Position numbers and translations under genes: made by a program
The notes under the pieces: model-generated
Told to the model about the DNA's origin: nothing
Database searches by the model: none
Seen by the model: the letters and a program-made list of their open reading frames with translations, nothing else
Assembly (NCBI GenBank): GCA_020466095.1
Contig: CM035808.1
Location: 30,578,959-30,642,958, forward strand
Direction: 5' to 3'
DNA from: Chlorops oryzae
Lineage: Eukaryota; Arthropoda; Insecta; Diptera; Chloropidae
Length of the DNA: 64,000 nt
Shown: positions 43,601 through 52,469 of the stretch, one piece after another
Layout of the letters: every line of letters begins with the position of its first letter
Numbering within the stretch: position 1 is the first letter of the stretch

Positions 43601-44473
43601 AAACTTAGATGATGAATTTAAAAAATCTTTAACCCAGCAAACATTCTATGTCCAAAAGCAATCACATATGTATGTCTTCCATTTCGGCGTCATTTCGGAG
43701 TCACGTTTCTGAGCCTCATATTTCGGAATCATGTTCCTGAATCATGAATCCATGTTCGATTTAATTTCGAAGTCATATTCCTGAGACTTATACAATTTCC
43801 TACATATTTCGGAATAATTTCGGAGTCATGTTTCTGAGCCTCATATTTCCTACACATTTCGGACTTATATTTCTGAGCCTCGCATATTCCAAGTAATTCG
43901 GACTCATTTCGGAATCGTGTTCCTCAGCCTCATGTACATATTTCGCTTTCATTTCGGAGTCATCTCCCTGAGCCTCATACAATTTGCTACATATTTCGGA
44001 ATTACCTACTTCGGACTGATATTTCTGGGGCTCGGATATTCCAAGTATTTCGGGGTCATTTTCCTGAGCCTTATATTTCGTACATATTTCGGAATCATTT
44101 CTGAGTCATACTTCTGAGTCTCGTAAGTGCCAAATATTTCGGACTCATTTCGGAGTCACGACGCTGCGCCTCATATTTCCGATACATTTCGGACTTATAT
44201 TTCTGAGCCTAATATTTTTAAAAGATTTAAACAATAAATGGTTGACAGCATTTTCAACATCTAAGATTTCGGAGTCATTAATCTGATATCGCTCATGAAA
44301 CGTTTGCTGGGAATGAATATTTTAAAATAATCGTGCTCTGTGCATTTCGATGTAAAACAATTTTCTACGCCAAGTGAAAGTGGTGAGTCAACAGAAAACT
44401 TTTGATGCATTTTTATTCGTTAGTGCAGCAAAAACTTACCATTATTATGTATACTATGCTGTGAATGATCCAT
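37413..44473 (-). CDS. Ctr1A: Ctr1A, high-affinity copper uptake protein (whole gene, spliced)
   Basis: A plasma-membrane trimeric copper(I) importer. Coding exons on the minus strand: 44473-44440, 41158-40992, 40912-40665, 40466-40437, 37614-37413. Phases close exactly and give 226 aa. The extracellular N-terminus is rich in His and Met (M-H-G-G-H-H-M-L-H at 41-49, M-V-H-H-M-M-S-M at 59-66), as expected for copper capture. TM1 lies at about 85-104. The TM2 selectivity motif M-x-x-x-M is Met186/Met190; TM3 carries G-x-x-x-G (203/207). The C-terminus is H-C-H (224-226), the copper hand-off site. All hallmark residues are present, so the gene looks intact despite mobile elements in its introns. 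Ctr1A is preferred over Ctr1B/C because of the A-F-H-F-G-Y-N-E-T and Y-N-L-L-E-Y-R-P blocks; paralogue identity is a little less sure than family. Confidence 0.93.
37795..38177 (-). mobile_element. CCCAGC-TIR element with tRNA-like core, reversed copy
   Basis: Read on the minus strand it starts CCCAGCGGGAAATTATCTCC and continues with tgatatcatcgatgaca-type subterminal palindromes. A tRNA-like core (about 37925-38010, B-box-like GGTTCAATGCC) follows, and it ends in accggtgaaaacactgtcca. It aligns with the copies at 45750-46083 and 48658-49202. The distal end is missing or diverged. It lies inside Ctr1A intron 4. Confidence 0.6.
38205..38370. repeat. Dispersed repeat, copy 1
   Basis: It shares 'tataaaatgacgactcgtcc'-type sequence, then aatgacat, gatagc and ggtgaaatcgctagt, with 39925-40085 in the same orientation. 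Family unknown; the two copies bracket the ATACCC element. Confidence 0.5.
38586..39737 (+). mobile_element. ATACCC-TIR element carrying a 127-bp tandem array
   Basis: It begins aacaagtaagaaagctacag and has inverted termini ATACCCAGCG / CGCTGGGTAT. It ends in the gacggacggac block and atatatatatgtctatatct-type tail seen also at 54.4, 57.7 (reversed) and 63.2 kb. No transposase recognised. It lies inside Ctr1A intron 4. Confidence 0.6.
38674..39312 (+). repeat. 127-bp tandem repeat, five units plus a partial
   Basis: The motif GTGGGCGTGGCAGTGGGCGG marks each unit, at 38674, 38801, 38928, 39055, 39182 and 39309: exactly 127 bp every time. Units also share gaacctatgttgcgaattt and ttcggaagttacgaaaaatc. 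Confidence 0.92.
39925..40085. repeat. Dispersed repeat, copy 2
   Basis: Matches 38205-38370 with substitutions and a length difference in the middle. No termini identified. Confidence 0.5.
40437..40466 (-). CDS. Ctr1A: Ctr1A coding exon 4 (30-bp microexon)
   Basis: Acceptor catcgcag, donor CC|gtaagt. It adds Y-V-G-E-V-I-H-K-Q plus split codons on both sides. Recognised by exact phase and by the Y-V-G-E-V-I-H-K-Q loop before TM2. Confidence 0.85.
40665..40912 (-). CDS. Ctr1A: Ctr1A coding exon 3 (TM1)
   Basis: Acceptor atttccag, donor CA|gtaagt. It encodes [16 protein letters not shown]1, and [19 protein letters not shown]. Confidence 0.95.
40992..41158 (-). CDS. Ctr1A: Ctr1A coding exon 2 (Met/His-rich ectodomain)
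   Basis: Acceptor gcatatag, donor GCG|gtgagc. It encodes the His- and Met-rich copper-binding ectodomain. Confidence 0.9.
41628..42918 (+). mobile_element. Full-length mariner transposon, 1291 bp
   Basis: Inverted ends ACACATCACTCAATAAG continue as nCCGTAGGA and are flanked by TA (41626-41627, 42919-42920). Size, TA duplication and transposase all fit mariner. It is inserted inside another MITE in Ctr1A intron 1. Confidence 0.93.
41793..42854 (+). CDS. mariner transposase, near-intact but lacking its expected start codon
   Basis: DD34D transposase that cuts and pastes the element at TA sites. The frame is open from 41793 to the TAA at 42852-42854. The N-terminal DNA-binding half has the helix-turn-helix region ([16 protein letters not shown]). 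The linker W-V-P-R-L-L precedes the catalytic domain: [14 protein letters not shown] and Y-S-P-D-L-A-P-S-D, with 34 residues between the last two aspartates. There is no stop or frameshift in 353 codons. However, no ATG precedes the conserved F-R-V-L-I block; the first in-frame ATG is at 41850, leaving about 334 residues. Either the start was lost or the truncated protein is made. Confidence 0.9.
   Translation, partial: VFEKINSKQFRVLIYHCFLMGKNTIIAKAWLDKCYPDSAPSRQMVEKWFADFKRGRTDTDDAERSGRPIEVVTPENVTKVHRIVLENRKVKLREIADTLKISEGSVHTILHEHLSIRKLFSKWVPRLLTIDQKRQRADDSESFLELFNRNKKEFLRRYVTMDETWIHHHTPESNRQSAEWTAAGEPRPKRPKSQKSAGKVMASVFWNAHGILFIDYLEKERRINSEYYMALLLRLREEIAKKRPHMKKKKILFHQDNAPCHKSIATMVKLNELGFELLPQPPYSPDLAPSDYYLFADLKKMLAGKKFGSNEEVIAETEAYFEPKNNSFYKNGVEMLERRWTNCITLDGMYVDE
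43135..43630. other. Ctr1A intron 1, unannotated stretch
   Basis: AT-rich; nothing recognised. Confidence 0.35.
43633..44311. mobile_element. CCCAGCAAAC-TIR element filled with a degenerate minisatellite
   Basis: The ends CCCAGCAAACATT and (reverse complement) CCCAGCAAACGTT are inverted. Between them, units built on TTTCGGANTCAT and CTGAGCCTCATA repeat irregularly. Its first six bases match the CCCAGC elements elsewhere in the window. Confidence 0.6.
43679..44215. repeat. Degenerate minisatellite, TTTCGGAnTCAT / CTGAGCCTCATA
   Basis: More than ten irregular units with variable spacing (roughly 25-60 bp). The open frames in it (for example 43917-44117) are repeat-driven. Confidence 0.8.
44440..44473 (-). 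CDS. Ctr1A: Ctr1A coding exon 1
   Basis: Encodes [11 protein letters not shown] and the first base of the next codon; donor AATG|gtaagt. The His-rich start suits the copper ectodomain, and the phase joins exon 2 exactly. The 3.3-kb intron that follows holds all the mobile elements at 41.5-44.3 kb. Confidence 0.8.
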
Positions 44474-44474
44474 T

Positions 44475-45745
44475 TTCCTGATTACAAATCTTATTTACGC
44501 GCAATTTAACTTTTAAGTCCTCCAGACTTTTAAAACTTGTCTGCCAAGTGACACGATAACTGCAAAAGAAGGAAGTGAAAGGAAATGGAATTAAACCAAA
44601 AAGGATATACATATGTATATATATATGTGTATATCTATGAAAACATATACAAAAAGAAGGGCTCCGTCAAATTGAAATGGAGATTTTCAGTTAGAAAGAA
44701 CATTTCAAGTGAACACGTGGAGGCACACATGCATTTTAGACAAGGTTACCGTATATGTATATGAAACACCGAATGCATGTACTCGTACGTATGTGTAAAC
44801 AATACATGCATAGATGGTATCTCTGCAAGGTTTAACTTCGCTCGCAGGAACTTGGTTATCAAACAGTTCAAAGTGTTTTCAAGCGCCTTACGCTGCTGCA
44901 ATTGCTGATGCAACAACCTCGAACTTGTCCTTTGTTATAAAACATCATTAATGTGGATTATCATGTAAGACAAAAGATGCTCTACGAACTTGTTCATACC
45001 GAGAGAGAAATTAGCGAAAAGAGATCAAAAATAATTCCATTTCATTTCATAATTGCTGCGATTCTGTCGCTTAGGTAACCTTTATAGAAATGATCCCAAT
45101 ATCCTGGCAACTGTTTTCAAGCAGTTAGCACTTAGAAAGCAAAAAATAATTAAAACATGTTTTATGTTTGCACAGGAATTTTCCGCTATCATAGTTGAAA
45201 AATCTACAAGAGCTTATTTTTAAAATACACCGGTTGGGTGAAATTGCATCGAAATGAGTAAATGCCGGTCCCATTAAGAAGGGTGGTAGCCGGCGACTTA
45301 GTTAAATCTAAAGCTTAAGCTGCCATTGAAATGAAAAGTTACTGGAGAATGCTAATGTCAATCCAAAATTGAAATTTCGCACACAAGGTTACCTTGCGAT
45401 GAGATTGATTAATAGAAAAGACTCACAAACATTGTTTTGAAAGCTAAAAAGAACCTGAAGAAAATTTGCCTTAACAAGCTTCACATGCAATTGCAATTTT
45501 TTACGAATCTTTAATCAGGCGGAGGTCCACGCCTAAGAGCTTTGTGTTAGAGAGTGAATACGAAGAAACACCTCGGGTCTCAACATATGTACGAGTATGT
45601 ACATATCTTCTCGGACAATTAGGCGGCTCTAAGATAAGATAAGATTACCTCTATTGGATCCCGAGCTTGAAGGAAATTAAGGCAATGAAAGAGCAGATTG
45701 CTTGCTTTCGACTAGAGCCTTTCTGCGGGGTTAATAATAGTTTCA
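44475..45745. other. Region upstream of Ctr1A
   Basis: Should hold the Ctr1A 5' UTR and promoter, which I could not place. No metal-response element (TGCRCNC core) was confirmed, and no other gene was seen. Confidence 0.4.
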
Positions 45746-45749
45746 GTCG

Positions 45750-46083
45750 TGTACAGGATATGTGCTCAACTTAGAATCCGAAGATCGCGGGTTCAATGCC
45801 TGGCTGAAGCGAACAAAATTTGTTTAAAAAAAATAAATATTTAAAAATTTTGCGCAATATTTAAAGCGAATTTAGAATTAAGAATTTAGAGTGAAAAGAG
45901 CAATGTGCTGCTCTCAAATGGTTTTTTCGCCATCGCACCCCCTAGCATGACAATGTCACCGGTGAATTCACTGTCCAACTCCTGTACAAATGTCATACAA
46001 AGTGTCATATGAATTGTCATGCATACCGGATCCAAAGTCACCCTGACTTCATCGATGATGTCAGCGGGACATTTGCCGCTGGG
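45750..46083 (+). mobile_element. CCCAGC-TIR element with tRNA-like core, left-truncated copy
   Basis: It starts within the tRNA-like core (B-box-like GGTTCAATGCC near 45790-45800) and continues through accggtgaattcactgtcca and tgtcat palindromes. It ends cgatgatgtcagcgggacat then GCCGCTGGG. The 5' half present in the 48.7-kb copy is missing. Confidence 0.6.
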
Positions 46084-46089
46084 ACGTTA

Positions 46090-47222
46090 CCCTTTCAATT
46101 TTCTTTTATTCATAGGACTGCGTAAGAATGCAAACTACCAATCTCAGTACCTCGCAATACTATGTGAATTATGTGTTATTTCCAAGAGTGAAACCAGGAA
46201 GTTTAAGCTTTCGATATTTGTTCCTTCGAACTCCCAAAAAACTAACACATCCTAGAAAATATCGATACGCCTGCTCACCCTAAAAAAGCATACATTCCAG
46301 AATAATTTATTTTGGCCTCGGGTATTCGAATAACACGCACCGTTAAATACGATTAAAAATTCACATTCCGAGCACTTTGGCAGCGCGCGTTTTTAAATGC
46401 TTGATAGAGCTTCTTTTTTTTTTTTTAGCTTGCGGTCGGATGTAATTTCCGTTTGAATTGAAAACATTTGAAGTAATAAAATTACTAAAATATTCTTGCT
46501 CAGCAAGAGGGTTGAGAGGAATATCGGGCCCAGGAGATTTTTTCCGTCCTGGGCATCGTTTTGAGTGTTCCAAAAAGAGCAAAGTGAAGAAAGTGTCAGA
46601 AATTTTAGGTAAAGATCCGGGCTGCCCCAGTGATAGCCCTGGCCCTTTCAGGCTATTTTGAAGTAAATATTACTGGCCTCGACGATTCCCGAAAATACTC
46701 GAACACACATACACAAAAAAAAAAGGAAAAAAAATTAAAAATCATTCTGCTGTTTTCAAAGAAATTCGTCAAGTACGTTGTATACCCGATTCCGGGCTCG
46801 GAGAAGGACGCCTTTTCTCTCCCACCCACCTTCTTCAAAGGTCGGTTGGTCATGATAGCAAAGAGATGGATTCGGAGAAGGGTTCAAATAAAAAGCTTAA
46901 AGGAATTTTAACATTTTCCTTCCAAATAAAAGGTTTCACTTCATGCATGAATAACGTATTTAATACCCGTCATTTACTTTAACCCATTTAAAACGCTTGA
47001 AGCAACAATGGAATTTGCATGAAACACATATGAATTTATTTCGGAATATCCATTCAGAAGATATTCTTAATGCTCTGTTTCTGGGTCATATAACGGACAT
47101 GTTACGCAAGGGAACTTAATACCCTTTGGCTTAAGGTATTTAACAAAGAAATTTGTTGAAGCATTTCATATTTTACCTTGGCAATGCAATTCGTAAGCCA
47201 GAAGTATCCAAACTTTTCAAGC
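46090..47222. other. Non-coding, no element recognised
   Basis: The sequence at 46480-46640 is somewhat GC-richer. Open frames at 46361-46582 and 46630-46911 show no homology. Confidence 0.35.
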
Positions 47223-47230
47223 CTTCGAAC

Positions 47231-47693
47231 TAGTGATGCCACGAATATTCGGCCACTATTCGGAATTCGGCCTATTCGGCGTCATTTTTCAGTATTCGGT
47301 ATTCGGCCGAATAGTTAAAATATTCGGCCGAATACGGAATAGTAGAAATAACTTATTAAAAAAATCAACACTAACTACAAATTAAATTTTTCTCACAATA
47401 ACGTAAAAAAACTTAATTAACGAGAACTAAAAATACAGCAGATTTGCATTTTATTCTTTAGAAATATTAAATGTACGCTAGCTTCTTCTAAATTTTCTTC
47501 GAAAACATTATAAACAGTGGGCAAATTTTTCAGCGGCAGCTTTTGCCTTGACTCCAGCTAGTCGCGAGTAGGCCCAAGCTGTCTTTACTACGTGCCGAAT
47601 ATTCGGTTGCCGAATATTCGTTATTCGGCCGAGAGGTTGACCGAATATTCGGTATTCGGAATTCGGCCAAATCCACTATTCGGGGCATCACTA
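47231..47693. mobile_element. hAT-like MITE, 463 bp, copy 1
   Basis: The ends TAGTGATGCC... and ...GGCATCACTA are inverted. The perfect 8-bp duplication CTTCGAAC flanks it (47223-47230, 47694-47701). Both ends are packed with ATTCGGCCGAATA-type palindromes. The core is near-identical, in reverse orientation, to 50675-51137. Confidence 0.88.
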
Positions 47694-47704
47694 CTTCGAA
47701 CCAT

Positions 47705-48655
47705 TTGAAAAGAACTTATTTCTTAAAGAACGTCTTCGCTCACATTTTCTCACATACGAATTTGGCATCATTTCGACATTCATAAATATAAATGGGCAGT
47801 ATGACATCCTTAAAGAATCGAATCATTATTGAAAGCTAACCCCTAACTTGGCAAAAAACGTGTGTGTTGAATTGAAGTAGGCCCCCTGTGCATTCATTCT
47901 TATGGAAAAATCTAAACCGTAGCACGCCCCCTGAAAAATCCGGTTCCGGTCTAACAAATATTTTATAATCTTGTAAATTGAACTAAAATTTTTGTTAAAA
48001 ATCAGATATATATAAGTGTTAATCAAAGGTTTTTCATAAGGACTCATTATATTTTACACCAAAATATGTTATTTTTATACAATAAGAAATAATTAGATAA
48101 AATTTTGCTCATATTATTGGGGAACGCTAAAGCAGAGTACTCATGCGTCGAATATGACCGATTATCAAAAAGTTTGAATTCCACCACAGAACAGCTGATA
48201 TGAATTATTCAGTGATATCATAACTAAAATTGTTCGATACATAACTTGGGCTCAAGTTCTTATTACATATCATGATAAATAGAATGAAATAACTATATAT
48301 TTTTGGATCTCTTCTGAGTGAAAAGGATACAAAATTGGATAAACTATCATAAAAAACTTAAAAAAGTTTTACATTAAAAAGTAAAGATTAAAAATTTCAA
48401 TGCAAGTATGTTGAGTTACAAAATTGAGTGAATACTCAAAAAATTATAGCATAACTATTTCACCACTGAATTCGGTTGTTGTTTTAAGTGTCCCCTATAT
48501 TACTATATGGTTTAACGGGTTATAGAATTAGGTACTTTTTGTGGCATTTTTTGTAATGAGCCAAATTTGAGAAACACTGCTGCAAACTAAAATTTAATTA
48601 AGCTCAAAAAATTCCATCTCACTACCACTACCAATACCAACACATCGGCGTGCAT
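47705..48655. other. Non-coding, AT-rich
   Basis: Nothing recognised. Confidence 0.35.
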
Positions 48656-48657
48656 AT

Positions 48658-49202
48658 CCCAGCAGGGAAGTATCTCCTCCAGCACAAAGTCATCAGTGAT
48701 TTCGCCGGTACATATGTATACGCGACATGACTCCTTCGGTGACAATGTCATCGTAGAAGGGTGCTGTTAATGCACTTGAATCCCATTGGATATTTAAATT
48801 TAAATAAGGCATTAGCTTCCGTTGAGTCTTAGCATGCCGTAGCGTGGTGGATAACGTTCGCGCCTTACTGTCCGAAGATCGCGACTTCGAATCCCCTTTG
48901 AGGCAAACAATAATCGTATGAAAAGGGGGTTCTAAAAATTTTTCGAAATTAACAAAAGAAAATAGCTCATCAAATGATTTCTATAAATAGACACAGCGGC
49001 AGCTATCAAATACTATTTTCGCAAATTCCCGGGTGACAAAATCACCACCCGAGTCATTTTGTGTGCAAATGTCATAGAGATTGTCCTACGAAATGTCATG
49101 GATGCCGGCTCCATATGTAGGTATGTAAGTGTGCATGTACAATGAGTATAAAATGAATCGCCTGACAGAATCGATGATGTCAGTGTAACTTTTCCTGCTG
49201 GG
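48658..49202 (+). mobile_element. CCCAGC-TIR element with tRNA-like core, complete copy (545 bp)
   Basis: The ends CCCAGCAGGGAAGT and (reverse complement) CCCAGCAGGAAAAGTT are inverted. Subterminal ATGACA/TGTCAT palindromes occur on both sides. The tRNA-like core at about 48838-48912 has A-box-like TAGCGTGGTGG and B-box-like CTTCGAATCCC. No ORF. Confidence 0.65.
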
Positions 49203-49204
49203 AT

Positions 49205-50560
49205 TTAATGTACTCATTTTACATGCACACTTCCATACGTATACGGTGGGTGTCTTCATTCTACCCAAAAGTTAATTGTCGACTGTCATTTTCATTGGAG
49301 TGACAAAGTCAATTAAATTTTGCGACATACTCCGTTCAAAATCTAATACTATGTATAAAACCAAATATTCTTGTTATCCATTTATGCGTTTTGCCATGAA
49401 AGTGCGAAGGCACCGAACCGCAAGCGAACTCAGCTGTCAATCGTTATGGAATTTCTTTGATAATTCGGACATTTCCGCAATGAATATACCTATTCACCGA
49501 AAAAACAGAGAGTCTGCAGATAGTCTATACAGATATTTACGTATGTATGTATATGTGTGCGCATATGCTCCACGTATGAATGTTAAGGATATGAAAGATG
49601 AAAGTTCAAGGATTGCTGCAGATCCCCAGAAAAGCTAATCTAAGGCGTCCTTTTCTTAAATTGCAATATAGCAATATAGGAAGATGAAAAATTCGTGAAA
49701 TTTGCATTTCTATTTTTCCTAATTTATGGATACTGCGAATTTTCTCATTTCATTTTCATTTTACGCTAAACGCCAGCTGCTTCCATCGCAGAGGAAACAC
49801 CAAATGTCAGACGGAAACCCGGAGACAGTGCATCGCAGTACCTAGAGCCGCAGCTGTTGAAGCAGACAAACAGACACCGACACGGACGGATTAATGAGCA
49901 GACTTTAGTCGGAAAAGAAAATCGCATTCAAAGTTATGAATTTCAATTCTATTTCACAGAATTAGAAATAAGTGTTGTCGGAGGGAAAGAGAACGTCGGT
50001 TAACAGGAAAATACTCGTATAGTGAAAGTAAATCTTTAACATGGACTCGTCTTAGTCAACCGATTAAGCTCTTTAAGGTTTTCATTCTTTGTGAATTCGA
50101 CGAAACTTGTTTCGAAACCACAGCGATGCCAGAGGACTTAAGTTCAATCCGTTTTCAGATTTTTCAAAAGTTTTATATTTTATGTTGGAAACAATCTTAT
50201 TCCAAAGTTTAAAGCTTTCATTATAATTGGATTTGAAGCAAAAAAGAGAAGATAAGAAGAGAGAAAATTAATGAAATAAAGATTAAAAATTGTGAAATGA
50301 CTGAGTACAGTACAAACAAAGGAAATTTATAAGCTTCCGGAATCTTAAAATTCTAGAAATTGCTTAACTGAGATGATTATTTAACAAATAATTTCCTTCC
50401 TTTACACAAAACTTAGGGCTTTCACTTGCCAGACTTTTTCACTCGACCTGATGTCTACCAACTTCCTTTCGAGGCTTAATTCATTTGCTTTTTCTTCGCC
50501 TTATGGGTACAGTCAATGCTAAAAAATTAGAACTCCAAAAAATTTGTTCAATTCTTCTTC
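49205..50560. other. Non-coding, no gene recognised
   Basis: The 120-codon open frame at 49276-49638 lacks any family signature. A moderately GC-rich patch at 49770-49900 could be an untranslated exon, but nothing supports it. Confidence 0.35.
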
Positions 50561-50561
50561 A

Positions 50562-51755
50562 TACACAGAGAAAAAAATAGCTGTAAATTATACCAATTTC
50601 GCTCTTAACCCAACAATTTTCGCTCTTAAAATGATCTCAAGAGTTTTTAGCTTTTAAACCAACAATGTTATCACTAGTGATGCCACGAATAGTAGATTTG
50701 GCCGAATACCGAATACCGAATATTCGGTCAACCTCTCGGCCGAATAACGAATATTCGGCAACCGAATATTCGGCACGAAGTAAAAACAGCTTGGGCCTAC
50801 TCGCGACTAGCTGGAGTCAAGGCAAAAGCTGCCGCTGAAAAATTTGCCCACTGTTTATAATGTTTTCGAAGAAAGTTTAGAAGAAGCTAGCGTACATTTA
50901 ATATTTCTAAAGAATAAAATGCAAATCTGCTGTATTTTTAGTTCTCGTTAATTAAAATTTTTTACGTTATTGTGAGAAAACTTTAATTTGTAGTTACTGC
51001 TAATTTTTTAAATAAGTTAATTCTACTATTCGGTATTCGGCCGAATATTTTAACTATTCGGCCGAATACCGAATGTCGAAAAATGACGCCGAATAGGCCG
51101 AATACCGATTAGTGGCCGAATATTCGTGGCATCACTAGTTATCACTGTTATTTTTTTTTAAGAGCGAAATTGTTGCGTTAAGAAAGGTGTCTTTTAAAAT
51201 TTCCGAGCACGAAAACGGTGGATTTGAAATGCACAGCTTTTAAAATCTCAAAAAGCGAAAATTTTGATTTAAAATTGAAAACATTTAATAATTTCCAAAA
51301 GTGACACTGTTGATTAAAAATGCACAGCTGTAAATAATTTTATTATCTATTCGCAAAAATAATTTCAGAAAAATGTGTTTCCTCCTCTTAACATAACACC
51401 AAAAATAGCCATCGGATGGACTCCATCCGATTTTGTCACTCCGTTGTCGTGACTGCTTTCGCAATGCTTAAAAAGTTCTAAGATGAATAAATGTCTTATA
51501 TGTCCTATTTTATGAAACAAATGAGAATTATACCGAACGAAACGAAAAGTAATTAAGTGCTCAGTGCTCTTAACTTAAATAGTTTTGCTCTTAACAAATT
51601 CAATAAAATGTAATTGGAATAACAGTTTAGCTGTAAAAATCCGAACTTTAAATGCGAAAGTAAAGTTGGGTTGAAAGCTAAATCCTTTAGATTCAAGAGC
51701 GTTTTCTCTAAGAGCGTCGCACTCTTGAATTTACTACGTGTTTTTTCTCTGTGTA
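50562..51755. mobile_element. TACACAGAG-TIR element interrupted by a hAT MITE
   Basis: The inverted ends TACACAGAGAAAAAA match perfectly. Both arms repeat 'cgctcttaa' / 'ttaagagcg' motifs. The insert at 50675-51137 with its duplication interrupts it; without that, the element is about 723 bp. A hairpin ATCGGATGG/CCATCCGAT lies near 51412. Ends resemble the element at 25295. Confidence 0.6.
50675..51137. mobile_element. hAT-like MITE, 463 bp, copy 2
   Basis: Same length and termini as copy 1, opposite orientation, flanked by the perfect 8-bp duplication GTTATCAC (50667-50674, 51138-51145). Inserted within another TIR element. Confidence 0.88.
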
Positions 51756-51847
51756 CATATCAATAAAATTTCTTCAAAGCCGAAGAAATCTGCCGCAATA
51801 ACTTTTAAAAGAAACGCTTTTTTATTAAATTTTTATTTATTTATGAA

Positions 51848-52045
51848 CGGCCTCTGTGCCGTAGTTGGCTGAGATGCCAATTAACGAAGCGAGAGGCCCT
51901 GGGTTCAAGTCCCAGCTGAGGTCGTGGAGGCTTTTGTCGATTTTTTCTGTTTCCCATTATTTGTGGTATCACAACGGGCCCATTTGGTGCCTAAGTGTGT
52001 CACCCTTGGTTGCAGTCACACTAACCTTTCCTAACCTGACCTATT
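51848..52045 (+). mobile_element. tRNA-derived SINE, copy 2
   Basis: The A-box-like TGCCGTAGTTGG and the B-box-like GGTTCAAGTCC have tRNA spacing. The body has tttcccattatttgtggtat and CACAACGGGCC, shared with copy 1 at 6462. The tail degenerates into ctaacctgacc and AT-rich sequence. A 3' boundary was not fixed. Confidence 0.7.
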
Positions 52046-52059
52046 TATTTGAGTTATTT

Positions 52060-52430
52060 TTATTTTTTAATGAGTAAAATACATAAATAAATAAATAATT
52101 GAGATTTCGTCAAAATTCCCATATAATTGGCTTCCAGTTCTGTGAGGATGGAAAGAAAGGAAATATTTCCCCCGGCTCTAATTTCCTCAAGGAGCCCCGA
52201 AGTGTTAAAGAGTTCTTTCCGAAGCTGACGCAGGAAATTTTTGTGTAATAGGGTCCCGAAGATAAAAGCCTATGGTTTATATTTTCACTCCACGGGCCTG
52301 ATGACTTCCACTCCCAGTAATAATTTTAATTATAAATAAATAATAAATTACGCCTTTTTTTGTCGTCTTGGAGAACTCACTGAAGGCGTAACATGTTTTA
52401 GTCCCAAATTATCACTTGATTAAATTACAT
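52060..52430. other. Non-coding
   Basis: Contains a small inverted repeat TTACGCCTT/AAGGCGTAA (about 52348-52390) and a TTC microsatellite at its right edge. Confidence 0.4.
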
Positions 52431-52431
52431 T

Positions 52432-52455
52432 TTTCTTCTTCTTCTTCTTCTTCTT
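52432..52455. repeat. (TTC)n microsatellite
   Basis: Eight TTC units, adjacent to the LINE remnant; on the minus strand it would be a (GAA)n tail after the reverse-transcriptase fragment. Confidence 0.85.
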
Positions 52456-52469
52456 GCCTGTTAAAAGTC

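Noticed and set aside
49276..49638. 120-codon plus-strand open frame
   Set aside because: No recognisable domain, composition typical of surrounding non-coding DNA, no splice or start context.
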